From an uncultured Bacilli bacterium (GTDB lineage: Bacteria > Bacillota_I > Bacilli_A > RF39 > UBA660): 31,354 bases of DNA. The notes beneath the pieces are model-generated. The model worked only from the letters and a program-made list of their open reading frames with translations. It did no database searches and was not told the DNA's origin. Position 1 is the first letter of the stretch. Each line of letters opens with the position of its first letter. Below are positions 1-7,400 of this stretch, piece after piece. Position numbers and translations under genes: made by a program. The stretch spans positions 1-31,354 of the forward strand of contig CAKPBH010000014.1 of the NCBI GenBank assembly GCA_934140355.1, read 5' to 3'.

Positions 1-7
1 GTATAAC

Positions 8-30
8 AAAAAGGAACCTATAGTGGTTCC
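8..30 (-). terminator. Minus-strand intrinsic terminator-like hairpin
   Basis: GGAACC (13-18) and GGTTCC (25-30) form a perfect 6-bp stem around a 6-nt loop. Read on the minus strand the stem is followed by TTTTTG, so it would end transcription arriving from higher coordinates. The matching minus-strand gene is not intact in this window; only a decayed remnant is visible at 86-300. Confidence 0.45.
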
Positions 31-51
31 AAATATCATGGATAGATTACC

Positions 52-77
52 ATTTACACAGAATTATTTACACTCCC
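52..77. mobile_element. Possible outer end of an IS256-like insertion sequence
   Basis: The segment contains TTTACACA followed after a short AT spacer by TTTACACTCCC. This resembles the general form of IS256/mutator-type ends from memory (a TTTACACA core near the tip). If real, the body of the element lies to the left, outside the window. No transposase coding is visible here, so the assignment is weak. Confidence 0.2.
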
Positions 78-85
78 GTTGATAG

Positions 86-300
86 TTAATCTAAAATGTT
101 TTTCATTTTTTCAATTGTGTTTTCTTTTTCAAATCTTTGATTGATTTTCTAATATTTTAACAGTCCTTGTTGTTTTTTTTCTATTAATATAGTGTAATCT
201 TCATTATTGAATAATATGATTGGCTTAACTTTCTTCTTATATTCAATTTTATGCTATTACTTTTGATTTCGTATTGAATTATATCTCCGAAAATTTACGT
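86..300 (-). pseudogene. Decayed minus-strand coding remnant, family unknown
   Basis: On the minus strand a frame ending in TAA at 86-88 reads a protein-like charged sequence including KPIILFNNEDYTILIEKKQQ, interrupted by one in-frame TAG (149-151). A frame change near 250 joins it to further protein-like residues. There is no start codon or ribosome binding site. I do not recognise the family. Part of the same stretch is also open on the plus strand (241-351), so this may be chance in AT-rich DNA. The rest of 300-500 holds nothing I can identify beyond a 15-residue open stretch ending at about 448. Confidence 0.25.
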
Positions 301-500
301 AATGAGGAAAAATTAGGTTTTATAATACTTAGAGAAGATTTTTTAACTTAAAACTGTCAAACTTGAGACGATATAGAAATCGTTAAACATAGATTATAGA
401 CCAGGAGAAATTGGTGAAAAGGCAATAGATTCTGCTAATCGCTTTTGAAAATGTTTCAAAAAAATCAACATAAAATTTTATTTATTTTTTTCTAAAATTC

Positions 501-529
501 TTGACTTTTTTTCTTCTTAAGCGTAGAAT
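501..529 (+). promoter_or_regulatory. SigA-type promoter upstream of the leader ORF and rel
   Basis: TTGACT (501-506), a 17-nt spacer and TAGAAT (524-529) form a near-consensus housekeeping promoter. Transcription would begin near 536, 24 nt before a 33-codon ORF and about 170 nt before rel, leaving a long leader. Confidence 0.75.
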
Positions 530-559
530 GGTAAAAAATCAGTATTAGGAGTGGATGCA

Positions 560-661
560 ATGGGAAGTAAACAGATTCTTTTTAAAAATTATTACTTTGA
601 TTGTGATATATGGCCAAATATTGGTTCTTTGGGGCAAGTTTGTGTGTTGATGAAACGGTAG
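560..661 (+). CDS. Small ORF (33 aa), possible leader peptide of rel
   Basis: ATG at 560 follows AGGAG (547-551) at 8-nt spacing and encodes 33 residues, from MGSKQILFKNYYF to GQVCVLMKR, ending in TAG at 659-661. It is the first ORF after the 501-529 promoter and lies 46 nt before rel. Its stop codon is inside the 5' arm of the hairpin at 656-681. I do not recognise the peptide; it has no membrane segment and no run of a single regulatory codon. It may be a regulatory leader or an independent microprotein. Confidence 0.45.
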   Translation: MGSKQILFKNYYFDCDIWPNIGSLGQVCVLMKR

Positions 662-690
662 CTGAAAGTTTTTTGCTGCTGTTTTTATTT
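656..690 (+). terminator. Attenuator-like hairpin between leader ORF and rel
   Basis: CGGTAGC (656-662) can pair with GCTGCTG (675-681), 7 bp including two G-U pairs, followed by TTTTTATTTT. The 5' arm contains the TAG stop of the small ORF, so a ribosome terminating there would cover the stem. rel begins 17 nt after the T-run. The stem is modest in strength, and no competing antiterminator was found by eye. Confidence 0.45.
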
Positions 691-707
691 TATTTAAGGA
701 GGATAAT

Positions 708-2144
708 ATGGATAATATTGGTTTAGAGGAATTGATTAAGAAAGTAAGTGGATATCAATTAGAGGGAATAGAGGAAATTGAAAGGGCCTATTATTATGCT
801 TCTGCTTTGCATGAAGGACAGTATCGTCAAAGTGGAGAAGCCTATATTTCACATCCTTTAAATGTCGCTTATATTTTAGCTGAGTTACATGCTGATAAAG
901 ATACAATATGTGCTGGGTTATTGCATGATACGTTAGAGGATACGAAAGTTAAAAAGGAGGATATTTGTCATGATTTTAATGATGAAGTTGCTAAATTAGT
1001 AGATGGTGTAACTAAACTTTCAAAAATGAATTTTTCGTCTAAAAGAGAACAAAATATGGCAAATACGAGAAAAATTATTACCGGAATTACTGAGGATGTT
1101 AGAATTATCATTATTAAACTTGCGGATAGGTTACATAATATGCGAACATTACAATATAAAAGTGAATTTAAGCAAAAAGAAAATGCTCTTGAAACAATGG
1201 AAATATTTGTTCCTCTTGCTTATTATATTGGTGCCTATCGAATTAAATCAGAATTAGAAGATTTATCACTTCGTTATTTAAAACCTGATATGTATAAGGC
1301 TTTAGAAGAGAAAAAAAGGATAATTGAAGATGATAGTAGAACTTGTTTGCAAGAGATGACTTTTCATATTGAGGATCTTCTTACCCAAAGGGAGATTGCG
1401 AATGAAATAAAAATAAGGACGAAGAATATTTATGGGATTTATAAGCGATTGAATCAAGGGCATAAATTATCGGATATTCATGATTTGTTTGCTTTAAAAA
1501 TTATGGTTGATGAAGTAGAGGATTGCTACAGAACTTTGGGAATGATTCACCATGAGTATCATCCTATTAATGATAAATTTAAAGACTATATTTGTAATCC
1601 TAAAACTAATATGTATCAGTCACTTCATACAACGGTATTTGGTTTAGATGATAGACTTGTACAAACGCAAATTCGAACTTTTAATATGGATAAAATTGCT
1701 TCTTTTGGTTTGACTGCGTACTGGGAGTTGGAAAAAAGAAATGCTAGAAATGTTATGCAAAGTGATTTGAAATCTAAGTATCAATTTTTTCAGTCCTTGG
1801 TGGAAATTAATGCTATGTTTGGTGATAATCAAGAATTTGTCCAACAAGTGAAGATGGAATTGTTTTCTGATCGAATTTATGTCTATACAACAAAAGGAGA
1901 GATTATTGAATTGCCTAAGGGGGCGACACCGATTGATTTTGCTTATAAGCTTCATCCTAATTTAGGAAATACAATGATTGGTGCTTTGGTTAATGAGGAG
2001 TATGTTTCAGTTGATTATCCTTTACAAAATAAAGATAGAGTAAAGATTGTTACAGATGAATTATCCTTTGGTCCTAGAGAGGATTGGATTAAAAAGGCGC
2101 AAACGACGTATGCAAGGAGAAAAATTAAGGAATTTAGTCAATAG
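708..2144 (+). CDS. rel: Shortened Rel/SpoT-family protein, probably (p)ppGpp hydrolase
   Basis: RelA/SpoT homologue that makes or degrades the alarmone (p)ppGpp in the cytoplasm. The 478 aa hold an HD hydrolase domain (about 25-180), a synthetase-fold domain (about 230-345) and a TGS domain (about 385-450). The protein stops soon after TGS, while full-length Rel is about 730 aa with helical, zinc-finger/RIS and ACT modules. Hydrolase residues are intact: R40, H49, H73-D74, E77-D78, D140, N144. Synthetase motifs are eroded: the usual EIQIRT reads QTQIRT, so the catalytic Glu is Q319; PKxNGYQS reads PKTNMYQS; DLxAxR reads DLFALK; AAHW reads TAYW. D259 and R237/K239 remain. I infer a hydrolase-biased enzyme. 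The start is supported by AAGGAGG (696-702). Confidence 0.9.
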   Translation: MDNIGLEELIKKVSGYQLEGIEEIERAYYYASALHEGQYRQSGEAYISHPLNVAYILAELHADKDTICAGLLHDTLEDTKVKKEDICHDFNDEVAKLVDGVTKLSKMNFSSKREQNMANTRKIITGITEDVRIIIIKLADRLHNMRTLQYKSEFKQKENALETMEIFVPLAYYIGAYRIKSELEDLSLRYLKPDMYKALEEKKRIIEDDSRTCLQEMTFHIEDLLTQREIANEIKIRTKNIYGIYKRLNQGHKLSDIHDLFALKIMVDEVEDCYRTLGMIHHEYHPINDKFKDYICNPKTNMYQSLHTTVFGLDDRLVQTQIRTFNMDKIASFGLTAYWELEKRNARNVMQSDLKSKYQFFQSLVEINAMFGDNQEFVQQVKMELFSDRIYVYTTKGEIIELPKGATPIDFAYKLHPNLGNTMIGALVNEEYVSVDYPLQNKDRVKIVTDELSFGPREDWIKKAQTTYARRKIKEFSQ

Positions 2145-2198
2145 TTTTACACATTTTACTTTTTAGAGGAAAAAAATTCTTCTTTTTGTTTCTGACTT

Positions 2199-2228
2199 AA
2201 GACAAAATATTATTAACTATGATACAAT
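2199..2228 (+). promoter_or_regulatory. Promoter for the lipase-like gene, with palindromic 5' UTR
   Basis: A TGn-extended -10 (TACAAT, 2223-2228) has a weak AAGACA -35 at 2199-2204 (18-nt spacer). Downstream in the leader are a perfect 16-bp palindrome AATACTTTAAAGTATT (2243-2258) and a second short hairpin TTTACT/AGTAAA (2259-2276) just before the start codon. Confidence 0.45.
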
Positions 2229-2289
2229 AAATATGTTAGTAGAATACTTTAAAGTATTTTTACTTTGAATAGTAAAGAGGGGAATAATA

Positions 2290-3309
2290 TTGTACACAAT
2301 TATAGATTATTTAAATTATTATAAAGATACGACAATTAAGTATGTAAAATTAAATGAACAAGATTTTTTACTTTTTTCTATTTTGTCTTATTTGCCAGTA
2401 GATTCTTTTTCTCAACAGAAAAATTTGTCTGATTTTATTAAATATGCGTTTCGCTATCAAAAAAGAGGAAAGGGGAGCGTTACGACCACTAGTGCTTATC
2501 AATTATTAAAGTTAATTTCTTCCTCAAAAAGATATCAAGATGTTCGGGTAGAAAAATTTTATCAATTTGAGGATGAAAGTCATCAGTTTGGGGCTGCTAC
2601 TTTTTCTTTAGGAAAAAATAAGATTATTTCTTTTAATGGTAGTAATCGTTCTTTTGTTTCCTGGATGGAGAATGCTAGAATTTTTTATCAATATCCGACA
2701 CATACACAGAAAAGTGCTATTGATTATTTGAGGGAAAATATTGATATTAGTGATGATAATGTTTACGTTGTTGGTCATTCTAAAGGGGGAAATTTGGCTA
2801 TGGTTGGTGCCATGGAATTGGAAAGATCATTATTTAAAAAAGTAAAACAAATTTATAATTTTGATGGGCCTGGTTTGTTGAGGGAACAATATACATTATA
2901 TTATAAAAAAATTGCTAAAAAGTTAGTTACTGTTATTCCTTCTAATTCGATGGTGGGTGTTCTTCTTTATAATGATCATTTTAAGGTAATTAAAAGTAAA
3001 AATCATTTAATAGAGACGCATTATCCTTCTTCTTGGTGTGTATTTGGACAATTTTTTCAGTTAGATAGTTTGAAAGTGTTTTCTAGTCAACTTCACAACT
3101 ATACTACATTTACTTTGGAGAAGATTGATAGAAAATTATTAGGAGATACTTTGGAGTCTTTATTTAAAGAAGGGATAAAAGATGGGACGGATGATATTTC
3201 TTTTAATACTTTAAGGGAAGGTTTGTTGCGAATAAAAGAGGCTGATCCTCAGGTGTTTCGCTATTTGAATACCTTACTTACTTCTCTTATTACCGTTAAT
3301 AAAAAATAA
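2290..3309 (+). CDS. Mbeg1-like (DUF2974) alpha/beta-hydrolase
   Basis: Predicted cytoplasmic lipase/esterase-type hydrolase of the Mbeg1-like/DUF2974 family; the substrate is unknown. The 339 aa carry the nucleophile elbow GHSKGG (162-167, Ser164) and the FDGPG segment (D192). An N-terminal SFNGSNRSFVSW stretch sits where the family usually reads FRGTDxSLVGW. THYPSSW corresponds to the family's QHDPFSW, a likely catalytic-His region. There is no signal peptide. The start is TTG at 2290 after GAGGGG (2277-2282); no nearby in-frame ATG precedes conserved sequence. It has its own promoter and is followed by a strong terminator, so it is probably monocistronic. Confidence 0.85.
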   Translation: MYTIIDYLNYYKDTTIKYVKLNEQDFLLFSILSYLPVDSFSQQKNLSDFIKYAFRYQKRGKGSVTTTSAYQLLKLISSSKRYQDVRVEKFYQFEDESHQFGAATFSLGKNKIISFNGSNRSFVSWMENARIFYQYPTHTQKSAIDYLRENIDISDDNVYVVGHSKGGNLAMVGAMELERSLFKKVKQIYNFDGPGLLREQYTLYYKKIAKKLVTVIPSNSMVGVLLYNDHFKVIKSKNHLIETHYPSSWCVFGQFFQLDSLKVFSSQLHNYTTFTLEKIDRKLLGDTLESLFKEGIKDGTDDISFNTLREGLLRIKEADPQVFRYLNTLLTSLITVNKK

Positions 3310-3363
3310 ACTAGGATATATTTTTCTTTTTTAAATTGATTTGTTTTGAATAGAGTGATATTT

Positions 3364-3396
3364 GAGTGATTATACAATAAAATCGCTCTTTTTTTT
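3364..3396 (+). terminator. Terminator after the lipase-like gene
   Basis: GAGTGATT (3364-3371) pairs with AATCGCTC (3381-3388), 8 bp with one G-U pair, followed by eight T. Confidence 0.8.
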
Positions 3397-3709
3397 ATCT
3401 AAAATTATAAATTATCATATATTAAATAAAGAGAAAAAATAGTAAAAAGGAAAGAAAAATATTAAATAGAGAGAAAAAAAGTTTATTGTCGATTAAAAAG
3501 TTTTCTATTTTTTCTTCTTTTTGAATAAAATAAAATGATTATCTCAATATGATTAGTGGTGAAGGATGGTAATAATATGGATAATTTGATTAGTGAAGTT
3601 TGTGGAAAGGGGTATGATAGCGTTTTATTAGGATAAAAAATTAAGGTAAGTTGTAAAAAAGGAGGGGATAAAATAATAAATTTTTAATTTTTGAATAATT
3701 TAATTAATT
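3397..3709. other. Intergenic stretch with mini-ORF and orphan Shine-Dalgarno
   Basis: No convincing gene. A 20-bp near-identical direct repeat occurs at 3420-3439 and 3460-3479 (19/20). A 19-codon ORF (3577-3636, beginning MDNLISEV, TAA stop) follows GAAGGA at 3561-3566. A strong AAGGAGGGG (3659-3667) has no start codon at a normal distance after it. The set looks like a decayed gene front or a very small peptide gene; I cannot tell which. Confidence 0.3.
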
Positions 3710-3737
3710 TTTGTATGTTTTTGAAGTGTGGTATAAA
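3710..3737 (+). promoter_or_regulatory. Promoter of the sortase operon
   Basis: An extended -10, TG-G-TATAAA (3729-3737), has a weak TTTGTA -35 at 3710-3715 (16-nt spacer). Transcription would start near 3744, downstream of the TTG at 3711, which favours ATG 3777 as the sortase start. Confidence 0.5.
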
Positions 3738-3776
3738 ATTTTCCTTTTTCTCTTTACTAGAAAGGATACTCTTAAA

Positions 3777-4499
3777 ATGAAAAAAAAATTAATATTAATT
3801 TTGGGAATAGGAGTAATGGCATTAGGAATTTATTTTTATTGTTTTAAGAATACTTCTTATGAATCATTTGTTGTAGGAAAAGAAGAAATTTTGGATTCAG
3901 ATGTTCCTTCTTATCAAGCTAATTTGGGGAAGGGAGTTTCTAGATGGAGGGATGAATATCAAAATGAGGATATTAAGGCTACTATTTCTTTAGATAATGA
4001 TGATTTCTTGTATCCAGTTGTGCAGACTTTGGATAATCAATATTATTTAAATCATGATTATAGTAAGAATAAAGATTCTTTAGGGGCTATATATGCGGAT
4101 TATCGTGTTAATTTAGAGGGGGGAAGGAAAATCCTTATTTTTGGGCATAGTTCTGTTGTGCGAGATGTTCCTTTTAATTATTTAGAAAAGTACTATGACG
4201 AATCTTTTTTTAAGAATCATCAATTTCTTACTTTAGAAACTGAAAATAATCGTTATTCATATGAAATTTTTTCTGTATATATTGAAACAGAGGATTTTTC
4301 TTACATGAATTTAAATTTTGATAGTGATTTAAAGTGGCTTGCGCATTTAAAAACTTTGCAAGAAAAAAGTATGTATCCAACTTCAATTCAGTTGAATGCT
4401 TCTGATGATATTTTAATTCTACAAACTTGTAGTAATCATTCGAAGTATAAGAATTATTCAAAGAAATATTTATTAATTGTTTCAAGGAGGGTAAAGTAA
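3777..4499 (+). CDS. Class B sortase
   Basis: Membrane-anchored transpeptidase that cleaves a C-terminal sorting signal and links the protein to the cell wall or another protein. It has 240 aa from ATG 3777 (AGAAAGGA upstream), one N-terminal membrane helix (about 4-23), then an extracytoplasmic catalytic domain. Catalytic residues are H124 (IFGHSS, where class B usually reads YGHNM), C218 (LQTCSN) and R237 (VSRR). The stretch between His and Cys, including FNYLEKYYDESFFKNH and YEIFSVY, matches the class B pattern. An in-frame TTG at 3711 would add 22 residues but lies upstream of the predicted transcription start. The stop overlaps the next gene's ATG by one base (TAATG), pointing to a dedicated sortase-substrate pair. 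Confidence 0.88.
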   Translation: MKKKLILILGIGVMALGIYFYCFKNTSYESFVVGKEEILDSDVPSYQANLGKGVSRWRDEYQNEDIKATISLDNDDFLYPVVQTLDNQYYLNHDYSKNKDSLGAIYADYRVNLEGGRKILIFGHSSVVRDVPFNYLEKYYDESFFKNHQFLTLETENNRYSYEIFSVYIETEDFSYMNLNFDSDLKWLAHLKTLQEKSMYPTSIQLNASDDILILQTCSNHSKYKNYSKKYLLIVSRRVK

Positions 4500-7400
4500 T
4501 GAGTAAAAAATTAAAAATCAGTCTTTTTCTTTCGATTTGTTTTTTTGCTGTAATGTTTAGTTCTTTTGCTGCTTTTGCTCTGCAGTCTAATCAAGATGAT
4601 GGGAAAATCAAGGTAAATAAGACGGCTTCGAAAACGGATCTGGTTTATGGGAGAGATGTTGATGTCAAATTAGAGATTTTTGGTGATAAATTTACGCAAG
4701 CAACAACTATTGATGTTGTTTTAGTATTAGATCGATCAACGAGTATGGATGGAAGTAAAATGCGAGATACAAAAAAGGCAGCTAAATCACTAGTGAAAAA
4801 GTTGATGAGTAATAATACAGATACGGATAAAATTGTTCAAATAGGAGTGGTTACTTATGGTACTAAAGTACTGGATTATTCTACGAGGCCGGTTACTTCG
4901 AAGCGTTTAACTAGTGATCTTGAAGAGGTGACGCAACTTATTGATAATATTCCGAATTATTATTCTAATCAAGGGACAAATGTTGATGCTGGATTAGAAA
5001 AGGCGAATTTGCTTTTAAGTGAGTCTGAGGCTTCTAAAAAAATTGTGATTTTGTTAAGTGATGGTGGTCCTACTTATTTTAATTATAATAATAAAGTGTA
5101 TGGTACAGGAAATTCGGATAGTAAGGTTTGTATCAATGGTGCGGATAGATGTTCAGATTCTTTAAAAAAGAGTCCTTCTATGGCAGCGGAGGAGGAAGCT
5201 TCTTTGATGAAGAAAGATGGCATTACTATTTATACGATAGGTTTTGCTATTACTGATAATAGTAAAGCGGCAACTTTTTTGAAAGAGGTATCTACACCTT
5301 TTATGCAGGATGGGAAAAATACTTATCAAAATTTCTTTCTTGCTAAAGATAGCGCCGCTTTGGAGTTGCAGTTTGATCATATTGCTACTGCAATTACCAC
5401 AATTGCAACAGATGCTAAGGTGGTAGATGTTATTCCTTTAGGATTTACTTTAGATACTAGTTCGCTTGCTTCGTATGGAGATGCTTTAACTATTTCTCAA
5501 AATGATCGAGGAGAGACGGTAATTACTTGGAATATTGGCAAGATTGATGTTACTAATCCTTTATCTTTAGAATATAAATTGGTTGCTAAAGAAGGTTATT
5601 ACGGCTCTATGTACACGAATGAAAGCGCTGTTTTGACGGGGAAATCTACAGCGGGTAATCCAGCTTATCCGTCAGGAGAGATTAGAGAAGTATTCCCACA
5701 ACCTTCTACTGTTATTCCAGCGATAACTTTTGATGATGAATATACTGCAAAGTTGGGGGAAACTTTGGTAATTTCCAAGGAACAAGGGATTCTTTCTAAT
5801 GATAAACTTGCCTATCGGGGGGATGATGATAAGGCTTTAATTGAAGATAAAATTGTTATTCGTGAAAATGAAAATTCTTGTGGTAAGTTAGAAGTGAATG
5901 ATGATGGTAGTTTTCGATATACACCAGTTTCTTCTTGTTATTTGAAAAAAGTTTCTTTTGATTATGAGGTTCGAACGACAATCAAAACTGGTAAGACTAG
6001 TCAAACGGTGATTAGTAATTCATCAAAGATTATTATTGATGTTACTAAGGATGATTTGTCTGTTCGTCAAGAAAAGTTAGAAAAAATCAATACGGATGGA
6101 GATAGTACGAATTCTTTAACTGGTCCATTTCGTTATCGAATTAATTATTCGACGGTTGTAAAAGACTATATTGGTAATGCTATTGTTACTTTGGTTGATC
6201 AACTTCCTTATGAGATTGATGTTGCTGCTTCTTCTTTGGATGGTGGTGATTATAACCGGGAATTAAAAACAATTACTTGGGTAGAAGAAGTTAAGGATAT
6301 TGATACTTATCAAGATGGGAAAGAGAAAAAAATTCGTTTGCAAAAAAATATTCAAATTGTTTTTAAAGATGTTCCTAAGGATATTGAGGTGATAAAAAAT
6401 CGAGTTAATTCTACAATTCAATTGGGAGAATATGAATCAAAAAAGACTGATGAACAAGAAACTAATGTAAAAAGAGGCGCTATTATTGTTCAGTATTTAA
6501 CGAAAGATGGCGTGGAATTGCAGGATTCGGTTGTGACAAAAGGATTGGTTGGAGATACTGAAAATACTTCTGCAAAGGATGTTATTGTTAAAGATAATGT
6601 TACTTATCAATTAGTAAAGTTGGTGGAAAATGATAAGGAAAAACCACTTACTTCAAGTTATGTGGCAACGTATCGAGATACTGAAACAGTTGTTCAATAT
6701 ATTTATTATAAGGTTGTTGGAGATGTTCGTGATGATGTTGTTTCTAAAAAGGGAAGTGATGTTGTTACTTCGTCTTCTCAAGAGGTAGAGTATGAGATTA
6801 ATTATCGGGCAATAGTAGATAATTATATTGGTAATGCATCAGTACTTTTAGTAGATAGTCTTCCTTATAAAATTGATTTGGAAAAATCTTCTCTTGATGG
6901 TGGAATTTATGATGATAATGCTAAAACAATTACATGGGATATTCCTTTTCATGATATTAATACTTATCTTTCTGGGGCTAAGGAAGTTAAGGTTAGTAAA
7001 AAAATAAAGGTTGTTTTTCAAGATTTGGATAATACGGCTTCATCTTTTGTTAATCAAGTTAAAGGTAAGGTTATTACCAATGTATCTAGTAGTTTAGAAA
7101 AAGAGGATACTCATGAAACAGAGATTTGTATTCAGGGATCTGTGCAGGTTAGTTATTTGGATACTTTAGGAAATTCATTAGCTGATGATGTTCAGTTGAG
7201 TGGTAAAGTGGGAAGTGATTATGTTACAGTAGGAAAGAATATTCCAGGTTATCGCCTTGTTAAAACAGAGGGAGATAGTATTTCTGGAAAATATGTTGAG
7301 GGAATTTTAAAAGTAAAATATATTTATTATAAGCAGGATGGTTCCACTAAGGAGACGCAATTATCTAAAACAGGAACGAATTTAATTACTTCGACTACTT

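Noticed and set aside
1644..1955. 103-codon minus-strand ORF inside rel
   Set aside because: It lies wholly within the conserved rel coding region, has low-complexity composition and no ribosome binding site; a shadow frame.
3711..3776. TTG start for the sortase at 3711
   Set aside because: It overlaps the predicted promoter, adds 22 residues before a normal signal-anchor, and lacks a Shine-Dalgarno; ATG 3777 fits better.
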